Positions 25,541 through 34,931 of a stretch of 64,000 nucleotides of DNA are shown here, piece after piece. Position numbers and translations under genes: made by a program. Positions within the stretch are counted from its first letter, which is position 1. Every line of letters begins with the position of its first letter. The notes under the pieces were generated by a model. The model worked only from the letters and a program-made list of their open reading frames with translations, ran no database searches and was not told where the DNA came from. The DNA is from Devosia neptuniae (lineage in GTDB: Bacteria > Pseudomonadota > Alphaproteobacteria > Rhizobiales > Devosiaceae), in the NCBI RefSeq assembly GCF_025452235.1, contig NZ_CP104965.1, positions 1,980,501 to 2,044,500 of the forward strand, given 5' to 3'.

Positions 25541-26743
25541 CTACTTCTTCAGCGCTTCAACGCCCGGCAGGGGCTTGCCTTCCATCCATTCGAGGAAGGC
25601 GCCGCCGGCGGTGGAGACATAGGTGAAGGCGTCCTTGACGCCGGCATGGGCGAGGGCCGAAACCGTGTCGCCTCCACCGGCCACCGAGACCAGCTTGCCG
25701 TCATGGGTACGTTTGGCGACATGTTTGGCGATGGCCACGGTGCCCGCGTCGAATGGGTTCATCTCGAAGGCGCCCATGGGGCCATTCCAGACCACGGTAT
25801 GGGCATCGTCGATGGCGCCGGTGATGCGTTCGATGGAGGAGGGGCCGATATCAAGGATCATGCCGTCGGGATCGATCGCGTCCACGCCATAGAGGCGGGT
25901 GGGGCTATCGGCCTTGAAATGCCAGGAAACCACAGCGTCGATCGGCAGGATGATGGCACAGCCGCTATCGATGGCCTTGTCCATGATGCGCAAAGCAGTT
26001 TCCGCCAGGTCCTTTTCGGCCAGCGATTTGCCGACACCATGGCCCTGGGCATGCAGGAATGTATTGGCCATGCCGCCGCCGATGACCAGGCCATCGACTT
26101 TGGTCACAAGGTTTTCCAGCAGATCGATCTTGGAGGAGACCTTGGCGCCGCCGACAATGGCGACCACCGGCTTTTTCGGCTTGCCCAGGCCTGCCTCGAG
26201 AGCTTCGAGCTCGGCCTGCATGGCCAGGCCCGCCGCCGCCGGCAGCAGATGCGCCAGCGCTTCGGTGGAGGCATGAGCGCGGTGGGCGGCCGAGAAGGCG
26301 TCGTTGACGTAGACATCGCCAAGGCTGGCCATGCGCTGGGCCAATTCGGGATTGTTGGCTTCTTCGCCGGGGTGGAAGCGGGTGTTTTCGAGCACCAGGA
26401 CCGAGCCGGCAGGGGCGGCGTCGATCGCCTTTTTGGCGGCGCTGACATCGTTCCAGTCGGTGGCAACAAAGCCGACGGGGTGGCCGGTCTGGTCGGCCAC
26501 GGCGGAGCAGACCTGCTCCAGCGAGAATTCAGGATCGACCTTGCCCTTGGGGCGACCGAAATGGCTGAGCAGGATGGCCTTGCCGTCATGCTTGACGATT
26601 TCGCGGATGGTGGGCACCAGCCGCTCGATGCGGGTGGCGTCGCTAACCTTGCCATCGGCGACCGGGACGTTGAGGTCGGCCCGCAGCAGCACGCGCTTGT
26701 TGGTCAGGTCGAGTTCGTCGAGGGTCTTGAAGGTTGCGGTCAC
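25541..26743 (-). CDS. pgk: Phosphoglycerate kinase
   Basis: A 400-residue enzyme moving phosphate between 1,3-bisphosphoglycerate and ADP. The N-terminal LRADLNVPV, LLSHFGRPKG and LENTRFHPGEEANN bind the phosphoglycerate. In the C-terminal half VAIVGGAKVSSK, GGGMANTFL and SVAGGGDTVSAL bind the nucleotide. Full length. In the same minus-strand cluster as tkt, gap and fba, with extra genes between gap and pgk. Confidence 0.97.
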   Translation of the reverse strand: MTATFKTLDELDLTNKRVLLRADLNVPVADGKVSDATRIERLVPTIREIVKHDGKAILLSHFGRPKGKVDPEFSLEQVCSAVADQTGHPVGFVATDWNDVSAAKKAIDAAPAGSVLVLENTRFHPGEEANNPELAQRMASLGDVYVNDAFSAAHRAHASTEALAHLLPAAAGLAMQAELEALEAGLGKPKKPVVAIVGGAKVSSKIDLLENLVTKVDGLVIGGGMANTFLHAQGHGVGKSLAEKDLAETALRIMDKAIDSGCAIILPIDAVVSWHFKADSPTRLYGVDAIDPDGMILDIGPSSIERITGAIDDAHTVVWNGPMGAFEMNPFDAGTVAIAKHVAKRTHDGKLVSVAGGGDTVSALAHAGVKDAFTYVSTAGGAFLEWMEGKPLPGVEALKK

Positions 26744-26825
26744 AGTCGGGCCTCCGGAGAAATATCAGCCGTGGCGTAGCAGAGCGTGAGAGGAGGGGGA
26801 AGCCGGGGCGGCAAAAATTGCGGTG

Positions 26826-27137
26826 TCAGGCCGCAATGAGCACGCCGCGCAGGAATGCGCCGATGAAGAAGAGCGGCAGGCCGGCCAAGGTCAGGAACAG
26901 TAACCAGCCCAGGTCATCAACCAGCACATGGCGGGCAAAGCCATCGCTGGGCCAGGCGGCAAGGCCCACCCGGCGGCGGATGATGCGGTCGCGGATCAGC
27001 ACGAACCCGGCGGTGAGCGCGGGCGGCACCACCAGAGCCGCAGGTTGCCCGGCAAAGCCGATCAGGACCGACGCAATCGGCAGGCCCGCAAAGATGTGCC
27101 GCATGATCTGGAACATGGTTGCTCGCCCCAACGACAT
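26826..27137 (-). CDS. Small membrane protein of unknown function
   Basis: About 103 residues with two to four hydrophobic segments (about 14-28, 30-47 and 74-100) around a basic loop, DRIIRRRVGL. I do not recognise a family. An ATG at 27116 preceded by GGGGCGAG is an alternative start. It lies upstream of pgk on the same strand and is probably in the same transcript. Confidence 0.55.
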   Translation of the reverse strand: MSLGRATMFQIMRHIFAGLPIASVLIGFAGQPAALVVPPALTAGFVLIRDRIIRRRVGLAAWPSDGFARHVLVDDLGWLLFLTLAGLPLFFIGAFLRGVLIAA

Positions 27138-27182
27138 GAACGAGGCCGATTTTGGGCTGATTTGATGACTCTGCGATGACGG

Positions 27183-27719
27183 CTAGGGCGCCTGCGCAAA
27201 CAGGCCGGGATAGTCGAGCACCAGACCATTACCATCCACTTCGAGCACCCGCTCGAAGCCATTGGCGCCCTGGAAGCGGAAATGGCTGTCATCGAGCTTG
27301 GTATAGATCTGCTCGTTGCGCTGCACTGTCATTTCGTCGCCGTCGATCCAGGCCATGGCGAAGCGTTGCGGCGTGCCGATACTCCATTGACTGCGCCAGA
27401 TGGGCAGTGAATTGGTCAGCGGCGTCGGCCAGATATCGATGTCGATGCAGCCCGCCAGGTTGGGCAGCGGTTCGGCGCGGTCATCCGACCAATTGCCGGC
27501 GCCGTCGGAAAATAGCTCAAGCACGGCCCCATCGGTGCGCTCGAGCCTCACCGTACGGACCTGCTCGGTATCGTCCAGCTTGATGCGGTAGAACAGGCCA
27601 TAGGTAGGCGTGACGATGGCGCCGCGAATGCGGGTGTCGCGCGGGGTCGAGATGACGTGGCAATGCTCAAGGCTGACCGGATCAAGACCACGCCAACGGA
27701 TGGATCGGTCTAGGCTCAT
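27183..27719 (-). CDS. Putative glycolipid-binding protein (PF06475-like)
   Basis: A 178-residue soluble protein without a signal peptide. The family PF06475 is recognised by the SDGAGNWSDDRAEPLPNLAGC-like central segment, followed here by IDIDIWPTPLTNSLPIWR, and by a Trp-rich N-terminal RWRGL. The family was named after a putative glycolipid-binding role; biochemical function is unclear. It lies between a small membrane protein gene and the GyrI-like gene on the same strand. Confidence 0.75.
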   Translation of the reverse strand: MSLDRSIRWRGLDPVSLEHCHVISTPRDTRIRGAIVTPTYGLFYRIKLDDTEQVRTVRLERTDGAVLELFSDGAGNWSDDRAEPLPNLAGCIDIDIWPTPLTNSLPIWRSQWSIGTPQRFAMAWIDGDEMTVQRNEQIYTKLDDSHFRFQGANGFERVLEVDGNGLVLDYPGLFAQAP

Positions 27720-27786
27720 GCGGCATCTCGGGGAAATGGTGGCTTTGAGCGGAGATTAGGGGCGCGGAGACCTCACTGGCAAGCGC

Positions 27787-28398
27787 TCAGGCAGGTTTGA
27801 CCGGCTGGCGCAGGATGGTCTTGAGCTTGGCGGGCGCGGTCTTGCGCGGGTCGTTGAGATAAATTTCGTGGTGATGACCATTAAAGGTCAGCCCGCGCCC
27901 CGGCATTTCCACCTCGTGCAGATGCTCAAGCGCCGGGCCTTCGTCATCATAGCTGCCCAGATGCATGATTTGCAGGGCGCGGCCCTCGTCCAGGGTCTCG
28001 AGACGCAGGCTGGCCGGCGCCTCGGTCAATTTTTCGGCAGATTTCTCGACGGCGGCATCAAACATGGTGCGAGTGATGAAATCGGGCACCATGATCATCA
28101 TGGTCCAGTGCCAGTTCGCCTTGTTACGGGCGAGAAAATCACCGGGACTATCGGCCCACCACAGGCCTTCCAGCGGCGGTACGAAATAGTCCTGCCCCAG
28201 GTCCTTGGAGGCGAATTTCATGGCATAGCTCACCGAATAGAGCCATTCCACGGCCACTCGATAACTCTCGGCCGTATTCGGGTCACCCTCGCCATCGACC
28301 ATGACGAAGCTCATGGCGGGCACATCGACAAAGACAAAATCCCGCGAGCCGGGCTGGTAGAGATGCTTCAGTTCGGTCTTGAAATCGATCTTGTCCAT
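27787..28398 (-). CDS. GyrI-like ligand-binding domain protein
   Basis: A 203-residue protein in the GyrI-like/SOUL-type small-molecule binding fold (PF06445). Recognisable parts are the N-terminal FVFVDVPAMSFVMVDGEGDP and the C-terminal GLTFNGHHHEIYLNDPRK. Stand-alone GyrI-like proteins bind or hydrolyse toxic small molecules. It sits just after gap, which has its own terminator, and probably has a separate promoter. Confidence 0.82.
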   Translation of the reverse strand: MDKIDFKTELKHLYQPGSRDFVFVDVPAMSFVMVDGEGDPNTAESYRVAVEWLYSVSYAMKFASKDLGQDYFVPPLEGLWWADSPGDFLARNKANWHWTMMIMVPDFITRTMFDAAVEKSAEKLTEAPASLRLETLDEGRALQIMHLGSYDDEGPALEHLHEVEMPGRGLTFNGHHHEIYLNDPRKTAPAKLKTILRQPVKPA

Positions 28399-28449
28399 GC
28401 GAAGCCCTCCTGATCGTCATAGAACAAATCGATATGACAAAAGCTGTCA

Positions 28450-28484
28450 GCAGCACAAAGGCCCCGCCGCAAAGCGACGGGGCC
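28450..28484 (-). terminator. Rho-independent terminator of gap
   Basis: On the minus strand GGCCCCGTCGC (28484-28474) pairs with GCGGCGGGGCC (28470-28460), one mismatch, 3-nt loop, followed by TTTGTG. It lies 23 nt after the gap stop. Confidence 0.8.
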
Positions 28485-28507
28485 CTTGGTTCATTTCAGG
28501 CGAAAGC

Positions 28508-29515
28508 TTAGAGCGTCTTGCCCAGCGCCACGGCGGTATCGGCCATGCGGTTGGAGAAGCCCCATTCATTGTCGTACCAGGACAGTACGGCGACGAAATT
28601 GCCGTCCATCACCTTGGTCTGGTCCAGCGCCACGGTCGAGGAATGGCTGTCGCCATTGAAGTCGATCGAGACATTGGGGTGGATGGTGTAGCCCAGAATG
28701 CCCTTGAGGCTGGAATCGGCATATTTGCGCACGATTTCGTTGATCTCGTCGGCCGTGGTGTTGCGCTTGGCGATGAACTTGAAGTCCACCAGCGACACGT
28801 TCGGGGTCGGCACGCGGATCGAGACGCCGTCCAGCTTGCCCTTGAGCTCGGGCAGCACCAGGCCAATGGCCTTGGCAGCGCCGGTCGAGGTCGGGATCTG
28901 GCTCAGGGCCGCAGCGCGGCCGCGATAGAGATCCTTGTGCATGGTATCGAGGGTCGGCTGGTCACCGGTATAGGAATGGATGGTGGTCATCATTCCCTTG
29001 TCGATGCCGACGGTCTCGTTCAGCACATAGGCGAGCGGGGCCAGGCAATTGGTGGTGCAGGAGGCGTTGGAGACGATGATGTGCTCTTTGGCCAGCTTCT
29101 GGTGGTTGATGCCATAGACCACGGTCAGGTCGGCACCTTCGCCCGGCGCCGAGATCAGCACCTTCTTGGCGCCGGCCTTGAGATGCAGCGCGGCCTTTTC
29201 CTTGGAGGTGAAGATGCCGGTGCATTCGAGCGCGATATCGACGCCCATGGCGGCATGCGGCAGCTCTTCGGGATTGCGGACCGCAGTCACCTTGATCGGG
29301 CCACGGCCCACATCGATGGTGTCGCCATCAACCGTCACCGTACCTGGGAAACGGCCATGCACGCTGTCAAAGCGGAACAGATGGGCATTGGTTTCGACCG
29401 GGCCGAGGTCGTTGATCGCAACGACTTCGATATCGGTGCGGCCGGATTCGATGATGGCGCGCAGAACATTGCGGCCGATACGGCCAAAACCATTGATGGC
29501 GACGCGAACTGCCAT
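28508..29515 (-). CDS. gap: Glyceraldehyde-3-phosphate dehydrogenase
   Basis: A 335-residue GAPDH. The NAD fold starts [14 protein letters not shown], the catalytic Cys is Cys153 in [12 protein letters not shown], and the sugar-phosphate site follows. Asp36 in AINDLG favours NAD+. Complete and in the typical position behind tkt, 47 nt away, with a terminator after it. Confidence 0.97.
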   Translation of the reverse strand: MAVRVAINGFGRIGRNVLRAIIESGRTDIEVVAINDLGPVETNAHLFRFDSVHGRFPGTVTVDGDTIDVGRGPIKVTAVRNPEELPHAAMGVDIALECTGIFTSKEKAALHLKAGAKKVLISAPGEGADLTVVYGINHQKLAKEHIIVSNASCTTNCLAPLAYVLNETVGIDKGMMTTIHSYTGDQPTLDTMHKDLYRGRAAALSQIPTSTGAAKAIGLVLPELKGKLDGVSIRVPTPNVSLVDFKFIAKRNTTADEINEIVRKYADSSLKGILGYTIHPNVSIDFNGDSHSSTVALDQTKVMDGNFVAVLSWYDNEWGFSNRMADTAVALGKTL

Positions 29516-29562
29516 AGGAGGCTCCTCAAAGGTGGGAGGTGGAAAAGGGAGGCGGGGCTCTC

Positions 29563-31536
29563 TTACAACTGTGCGGTGACGGCTTCAACAACGGCTTTGG
29601 CCGTAATACCAAAGTGATCATAGAGCGCGTCGATCGGGCCGGAGGCGCCGAAGCTATGCATGCCGATGAAGCGGCCCTTGTCGCCCAGCAGCTTGCTCCA
29701 GCTCATTTCGATGCCGGCTTCGATGGCGACGCGCGCCTTGGCATTGCCGTAGAGCTCGGCCTTGTAGGCATCGGACTGCTTGGCCAGCAATTCCATCGAT
29801 GGCACCGACACGACCTTGGCGGCAATGCCTTGCTCGGCGAGCTGCTTCTGGCCCTCGACGGCGATGGCAACTTCCGAGCCAGTGGCGAAGATCACGACAT
29901 CAGCATTCTTGTCGCCGGCAATGACATAGGCGCCCTTGGCCGACAGGTTTTCGGCCTGATATTCGGTGCGCAGGGCCGGCAGGTTCTGGCGCGACAGGGC
30001 CAGGATGGACGGCGCATGGGTCGATTCCAGCGCCAGCTGCCAGCATTCGAGCGCTTCCACGGCATCGGCCGGGCGGAAGACCAAGAGGTTGGGAATGGCG
30101 CGCAGGGCGGTCAAATGTTCCACCGGCTGGTGGGTCGGGCCGTCTTCGCCCAGGCCGATCGAGTCATGGGTCATGACATAGATCGAGCGCACTTCCATCA
30201 GCGCGGCAAGGCGGATGGAGGGGCGGGCATAGTCGGTAAAGACCATGAACGTGCCGCCATAGGGAATGAGCCCGCCATGCAGCGCGATGCCATTCATGGC
30301 GGCGGCCATTTCATGCTCGCGGATGCCGTACATCATATAGCGGCCAAGATAGTTATTGGCCTGGAACGGCACCATTTCCTTGGTATTGGTCAGGTTCGAG
30401 TGGGTCAGGTCGGCCGAGCCGCCCTGGGTCTCGGGCAGCACGGCATTGATCACGTCCAGCGCCATCTGGCTCGACTTGCGGGTCGCGACCTTTGGCTTGT
30501 CCTCGACGAGCTTTTTCTTGAAGGCGTCGATAGCGGGCTTGAATGCGGCGGGCAGGTCGCCCTTCATGCGGCGTTCGAACTCGGCCTTTTGCGGGTGAGC
30601 GGCGAGGCGGGACTGCCATTCACCGCGAATATTCTGGCTGCGGGTGCCGGCAGCGCGCCAGGTAGCCAGGATTTCGGCGGGGATTTCGAATGCGGGATAG
30701 GTGATGCCGAGCGCCGCCTTGGCGCCGGCCAGTTCCTCGGCGCCGAGCGGAGCGCCATGCACTTTTTCGGTGCCGGCCTTTTTGGGTGCGCCGAAGCCGA
30801 TCGTGGTCTTGGCGGCGATCAGGGTCGGCTTGTCGCTCTTTTTAGCGGCAAGCAGCGCCTTTTCGATGGCGTCCTGGTCGTGGCCATCGATCTCGATGGT
30901 GTTCCACTGCACCGCCTTGAAGCGGGCGATCTGGTCGGTGCTGTCGGAATTGGACACGGCACCGTCGATGGTGATCGAGTTATTGTCCCAGATCACCGTC
31001 AGCTTGTTGAGCTTGAGGTGGCCGGCTAGGGCAATGGCTTCCTGGGAAATGCCTTCCATGAGGCACCCGTCACCGGCGAGAACCCAGGTGTGGTGATCAA
31101 CGATGTCGGAGCCGAATTCGGCAGCAAGCTTGGCTTCGGCGACGGCAAAGCCGACCGAATTGGCCAGACCCTGGCCGAGCGGGCCCGTGGTGGTTTCGAT
31201 GCCGGTAGCGTGGCCATATTCGGGGTGGCCGGCAGTTTTGGAGCCGAGCTGGCGGAAGTTCTTGACCTGGTCGAGGGTCATGTCTTCGTAGCCAAGCAGG
31301 TAGAGGCTGGAATAGAGCAGCATCGAGCCGTGGCCGGCCGAGAGGATGAAGCGGTCGCGGTCAGCCCATTTGCTGTCGGCGGGATCGAACTTCATCACCT
31401 TGGTGAACAGCACAGTGGCGATATCGGCACAGCCCATGGGCAGGCCCGGATGGCCGGAATTGGCTTTTTCGACGGCGTCCATGGAAAGGGACCGGATCGC
31501 ATTGGCCAAATCGTTCTGCTGGGCTGAGTTCGTCAT
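29563..31536 (-). CDS. tkt: Transketolase
   Basis: A 657-residue thiamine-diphosphate enzyme that moves two-carbon units between sugar phosphates. The N-terminal [20 protein letters not shown], the ThDP motif GDGCLMEG and the pyrimidine-domain [15 protein letters not shown] are all present. It starts at ATG 31536. First gene of the glycolytic cluster and divergent from the DUF4164-zapA pair, with a 196-nt shared control region. Confidence 0.96.
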   Translation of the reverse strand: MTNSAQQNDLANAIRSLSMDAVEKANSGHPGLPMGCADIATVLFTKVMKFDPADSKWADRDRFILSAGHGSMLLYSSLYLLGYEDMTLDQVKNFRQLGSKTAGHPEYGHATGIETTTGPLGQGLANSVGFAVAEAKLAAEFGSDIVDHHTWVLAGDGCLMEGISQEAIALAGHLKLNKLTVIWDNNSITIDGAVSNSDSTDQIARFKAVQWNTIEIDGHDQDAIEKALLAAKKSDKPTLIAAKTTIGFGAPKKAGTEKVHGAPLGAEELAGAKAALGITYPAFEIPAEILATWRAAGTRSQNIRGEWQSRLAAHPQKAEFERRMKGDLPAAFKPAIDAFKKKLVEDKPKVATRKSSQMALDVINAVLPETQGGSADLTHSNLTNTKEMVPFQANNYLGRYMMYGIREHEMAAAMNGIALHGGLIPYGGTFMVFTDYARPSIRLAALMEVRSIYVMTHDSIGLGEDGPTHQPVEHLTALRAIPNLLVFRPADAVEALECWQLALESTHAPSILALSRQNLPALRTEYQAENLSAKGAYVIAGDKNADVVIFATGSEVAIAVEGQKQLAEQGIAAKVVSVPSMELLAKQSDAYKAELYGNAKARVAIEAGIEMSWSKLLGDKGRFIGMHSFGASGPIDALYDHFGITAKAVVEAVTAQL

Positions 31537-31732
31537 CGCGGCTTCCGCTCTCTTGAATTGCTCTAAAACTGGGGAGAAGAGGCGTGGGGCGCCTCCTCCC
31601 AAAAGGCGGTTCGAGGCATAACAGGTTAGGATTGCCTGTCAATGACGGCCGATTGGCGCAGTGGTTGCATTGGCGGCATGGCTGAGGCAGGATTCGGCAG
31701 GGGCCCGATGAGCCGGAAAGGCATTGACGGCG

Positions 31733-32020
31733 ATGAGCGATAATGAACTTGAAGATGGGCTGACGGCTGCGACGGCGCGGTTCGACCGGGCCATGGCGCG
31801 ACTGGATCAGAGCGTCAAAAATCTTAATACGCGGATGCGGCAGCTCAATCGTATCGAGGTCGATACCCAAAGGCTGGTGCAGGAGCGGGCGCGGCTAGCG
31901 ACCGAACTCGACAAGGCTTCGGCGCGAGCCAAGCGGCTTGATGACAGCGCCCATGATGTGTCGCGCCGCCTGGTCGAGGCGATGGAAACGGTCCGGCACG
32001 TGCTGGCCAAGGCGGAGTAG
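31733..32020 (+). CDS. DUF4164-family coiled-coil protein
   Basis: A 95-residue coiled coil of the DUF4164 family, which occurs next to zapA in Rhizobiales. The RLVQERARLATELDKASAR stretch is the helix core. Its place in front of zapA suggests a role in division, which has not been shown. ATG at 31733; the ribosome site GGAAAGG (31715-31721) is 11 nt away. Confidence 0.8.
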   Translation: MSDNELEDGLTAATARFDRAMARLDQSVKNLNTRMRQLNRIEVDTQRLVQERARLATELDKASARAKRLDDSAHDVSRRLVEAMETVRHVLAKAE

Positions 32021-32024
32021 ACCG

Positions 32025-32402
32025 GTGCCTGAAGTCAATGTCGAGATCAATGGCCGCAAATATCGCATGGCCTGTGAAGAGGGCCAGCAAAAACACCTGA
32101 TCGGGCTGGCCGAGCGCTTCAACAGCCAGGTCGAAGCGCTCAAGGGCGCCGTCGGGGAAATCGGCGACAATCGCCTGACGGTCATGGCCGGCATCGCGGT
32201 CGTCGACGAATTGGCCGAGGCCGAGCGCAAGATCAAGGCGCTCGAGACCGAAGTGGTCGTGCTGACGCGGGCCGGGCAGGAAGTTGCCGCCGAATATGAG
32301 GCCTTGGAACACAAATTTGCGTCCAAGCTCGGCGATGCCGCGCGGGCGCTTGAAGGCGCGGCTGTTGCGCTCGACGAAACGGCGCCGCTGCCGCAGGGCT
32401 AG
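32025..32402 (+). CDS. zapA: Cell division protein ZapA
   Basis: A 125-residue ZapA that bundles FtsZ filaments. The VEINGRKYRMACEEGQQKHL N-terminal domain and the following coiled coil (FNSQVEALKG ... LAEAERKIKALETEV) are standard. GTG start at 32025, 9 nt after GGCGGAG. In many proteobacteria zapA is followed by ssrS and ygfA; here those are 2.4 kb further on, after inserted genes. The stop shares CTAG with the convergent antiporter. Confidence 0.92.
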   Translation: MPEVNVEINGRKYRMACEEGQQKHLIGLAERFNSQVEALKGAVGEIGDNRLTVMAGIAVVDELAEAERKIKALETEVVVLTRAGQEVAAEYEALEHKFASKLGDAARALEGAAVALDETAPLPQG

Positions 32403-34027
32403 CGCATCCGGCTCTGCATATTGTCGGCCACCGCCTGTTCCAGATCCATCTGTTCGAGCATTTCGCGCACCACGCTGTCGTCCAGCTCCATGGCATCGCG
32501 GGCTGCGATCAGCCGGTTACGCCGGGCGGCGAGCATGGTCTGGCTGAGCGTCAGCATCTTGGCGCGGTCGAGATTGCGGTCGGTGCCGGCGAGCTTCTGG
32601 TTGCCAGGCATGCGACGGCGCATCATCTCGCCAAGCCGCCGGTCATCCTCTGAATCGTTGTCGCGCAGATAATCGTCCACCGCGCTATTAGCAGCCTCCA
32701 GCGACAGTGAGCGAGCCAGATTGCGCTGTTGCTGCTCGTGCTCGGCATCGCGCGGATCGGACACGTCGAGCCTCTTGATCAGCCAGGGCAGGGTGAGGCC
32801 CTGCAATAGCAGCGTGCCAATGGTGACCAGAAAGGCCAGTGCCAATATGGCGTCGCGCCAGGGGAATTCCTCGCCACTGGCGGTCAGCAGCGGAATACCG
32901 GCCGCGGCGGCTAGGGTCACCACGCCGCGCATGCCATTCCAGGAGAGGACCAGGTTTTCCTTCCAGCTGAAGGGCGCGAGCAATTCGAAGCGGCGGCCGC
33001 GTGGCGCCTTGACGTGTTGGAGTCGCTTTTCGATCCCGCGATGCCGCAGCCGGCCCAGCACGGCGGTGCCGTAAATCCAGGCAAAGCGCACCACAATGGT
33101 GGCCAGCAGGATCAGCCCGGCAATAGCCAGCAGCTCGGGCAATTCGAAGCCGGCACCCTGGGCGTCGTCAATCACGAAACGCAATTGCAGGCCGATATAG
33201 GCAAAGACGAAGGTCTCGAGCAGGGTATCGATGGTGCGCCAGAACTGGCGCTCCTGCATGCGCTCGGCATAGCTGACCGCCGCCGCGTTGTGACCCAGCG
33301 AGAACCCGGCCGCGACCACGGCGATAACGCCGGAAGCATGCAATTCTTCGGCCAGCAAATAGGCGGCAAACGGGGTGAGTACGGAAACTACGGTGGCAAG
33401 CGAGGGATTACTCAGCCGGACGCGGAAGGATTGCACCGCCCAGCCCAAGGCGACCCCGACAATGATGGCGACGATGGCCGAATAGATGAAATAGAGCGTC
33501 AGATTGTCGATAAAGGCGGGCGTGCCGGCCACCGTTGCAACGGCGGCGGCGAAGAGGGTCAGCGCGGCCGCGTCATTGATCAGGCTTTCGCCTTTGAGCA
33601 CCGTCATCAATCCCGAGGGCAAGCCTGCCTTGCGGCCAATGGTAATGGCGGTGACCGCGTCGGGCGGCGCGATCACGGCGGCCAGCACCAGGGCGACGGG
33701 AAAGGTCATGCCGGGAATGGCGAAGCTGGCAACGCCTGCCACGGCAAAGGTCGTCGCCACGACGAGGAACACGCCCAGATTGACGATCGAGCCGAGCCGC
33801 TTGATGAAGCTGAAAAACGAAAAATCGGCCGCTGCCGAGAACAGCATGGGCGGCAGCACCAGGCCGAGAATGATCTCCGGCTCCAGTTCCAGCCTCGGCA
33901 TGCCGGGAATGAACGAGGCGGCCAGCCCCACCATGGCTACCAGCAAAGGCGGCTGGATATCGCGCCGCTCTGCAAAGACCGTGACGGCGATGGCGGCAAT
34001 AATGACGATGAGAATCTGGGCAATCAT
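32399..34027 (-). CDS. CPA1-family Na+/H+ antiporter
   Basis: A 542-residue antiporter. About 12 membrane helices carry the CPA1 motifs VLAAVIAPPDAVTA, LKGESLINDAAALTLF (the Asn-Asp ion site) and SWNGMRGVVTLAAA. After residue 410 a cytoplasmic helical tail of about 130 residues is rich in Arg, Glu and Gln. I chose ATG 34027, where the first helix starts; longer starts add a region without domain. It sits between zapA and the ParDE module, breaking the usual zapA-ssrS link. Confidence 0.9.
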   Translation of the reverse strand: MIAQILIVIIAAIAVTVFAERRDIQPPLLVAMVGLAASFIPGMPRLELEPEIILGLVLPPMLFSAAADFSFFSFIKRLGSIVNLGVFLVVATTFAVAGVASFAIPGMTFPVALVLAAVIAPPDAVTAITIGRKAGLPSGLMTVLKGESLINDAAALTLFAAAVATVAGTPAFIDNLTLYFIYSAIVAIIVGVALGWAVQSFRVRLSNPSLATVVSVLTPFAAYLLAEELHASGVIAVVAAGFSLGHNAAAVSYAERMQERQFWRTIDTLLETFVFAYIGLQLRFVIDDAQGAGFELPELLAIAGLILLATIVVRFAWIYGTAVLGRLRHRGIEKRLQHVKAPRGRRFELLAPFSWKENLVLSWNGMRGVVTLAAAAGIPLLTASGEEFPWRDAILALAFLVTIGTLLLQGLTLPWLIKRLDVSDPRDAEHEQQQRNLARSLSLEAANSAVDDYLRDNDSEDDRRLGEMMRRRMPGNQKLAGTDRNLDRAKMLTLSQTMLAARRNRLIAARDAMELDDSVVREMLEQMDLEQAVADNMQSRMR

Positions 34028-34156
34028 GAACGGGACCCGCAACAGCGCGTGGGATAGTGGGGTCACCCGCAGCACGCGGCAAGGGGAGGGCCGTAAAATC
34101 ACCGGTCTTGGCAAAGTTTGCCAATCGGCCTATTTTGGACGGGAAGGAGACTGCCC

Positions 34157-34420
34157 ATGGCCACGATGAATGTTTCGCTGCCCGACGCGATGAAGGAATG
34201 GGTGGAGGCCCAGGTCGAGACGGGCCGCTACGGCAATTCCAGCGATTATGTGCGCGATCTCGTCCGACGGGATCAGGAGCGGGCTGAGGCTCGAGCAAAA
34301 TTGCAGCAAATGGTCGATAGCGCTCTTGCCAGTGGCATAGTCGAAATGAGCCGGGATGAGTTGCTGGCGCGAATGCGCAAAAAGGCGGCTGCGGCTGTCG
34401 GCCAGAAGAAAAGCGCCTAG
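34157..34420 (+). CDS. parD: ParD-like antitoxin
   Basis: An 87-residue ribbon-helix-helix protein: MNVSLPDAMKEWVEAQV forms the beta strand and first helix, and NSSDYVRDLVRRD the second helix. This is the ParD/CopG pattern. The C-terminal half, charged and probably disordered, would wrap the toxin. ATG 34157 follows AAGGAG. It ends 3 nt before the toxin start, as expected for a type II module. Confidence 0.88.
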   Translation: MATMNVSLPDAMKEWVEAQVETGRYGNSSDYVRDLVRRDQERAEARAKLQQMVDSALASGIVEMSRDELLARMRKKAAAAVGQKKSA

Positions 34421-34423
34421 TTC

Positions 34424-34711
34424 GTGGCGTGGATACTAACGGCCGACTCGATTGCCGACATCGATCACATTGCTGCGGAAGGCGCCAAGCAGTTCGGATT
34501 TGCTCAATCTGAGCTCTACGAACTTCAACTGGTGGACATGTTCGACATGCTGGCCGCCAATCCTTACATGGCAGTAGAGCGTCACAGCGCGGCGGGATCT
34601 ATCAGGCTAATGCCCATCGGCGCTCATAACATATTATACGTTGTCGAAGCCGAAAACGTGATCATTTTGCGCGTACTCCATGGGCTGCAGAACTGGTTTG
34701 AACAGCTTTAG
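34424..34711 (+). CDS. parE: ParE/RelE-superfamily toxin
   Basis: A 95-residue basic-acidic protein of the ParE/RelE fold, with AIDHIAAEGAKQFG-like N-terminal helices and the C-terminal strand NVIILRVLHGLQNW typical of ParE (Arg and His in I-x-R-V-L-H). ParE proteins poison DNA gyrase. Starts at GTG 34424, 3 nt after parD. The module lies directly before the 6S RNA promoter (TTGCAC at 34724, 13 nt past the stop). Confidence 0.85.
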   Translation: MAWILTADSIADIDHIAAEGAKQFGFAQSELYELQLVDMFDMLAANPYMAVERHSAAGSIRLMPIGAHNILYVVEAENVIILRVLHGLQNWFEQL

Positions 34712-34723
34712 CAGGTTCCCCCT

Positions 34724-34753
34724 TTGCACCCGGCCGCTGAAGCGCCTATATCT
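34724..34753 (+). promoter_or_regulatory. Promoter of the 6S RNA gene
   Basis: TTGCAC (34724-34729) and TATATC (34748-34753) with an 18-nt spacer resemble sigma-70 promoter boxes. Transcription from here would begin at about 34758-34760, which fits the 5' arm of the 6S RNA stem. Confidence 0.7.
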
Positions 34754-34756
34754 TTG

Positions 34757-34908
34757 GTGCTGCCCGGTGCGTGTGGATAACAATATCCCCGGGGCCTTAA
34801 CGATCTCATGGGAGCTGTCCCTGACTGAGCCCCTGGGCTTAGATATACGGCGCCCACCTACGTAAAGTAGGTTCCCGGGATCGCATATCCCACGGCCAGG
34901 GTGGCACC
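34757..34908 (+). ncRNA. ssrS: 6S RNA
   Basis: A 152-nt RNA with a terminal stem in which GGTGCTGCCC (34757-34766) pairs with GGGTGGCACC (34899-34908). Inside are GTGCGTGTGGATA, CCCCGGGGCCTTA, GGGAGCTGTCCCTGA, and a small hairpin ACCTAC-GTAAA-GTAGGT, which are features of alphaproteobacterial 6S RNA. 6S RNA binds RNA polymerase holoenzyme through its central bubble and lowers transcription in stationary phase. The gene is directly upstream of the 5-FCL gene, the order found in E. coli (ssrS-ygfA) and in rhizobia. Confidence 0.87.
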
Positions 34909-34931
34909 TAGTTTTGTTTCGAGCGGCGCGC

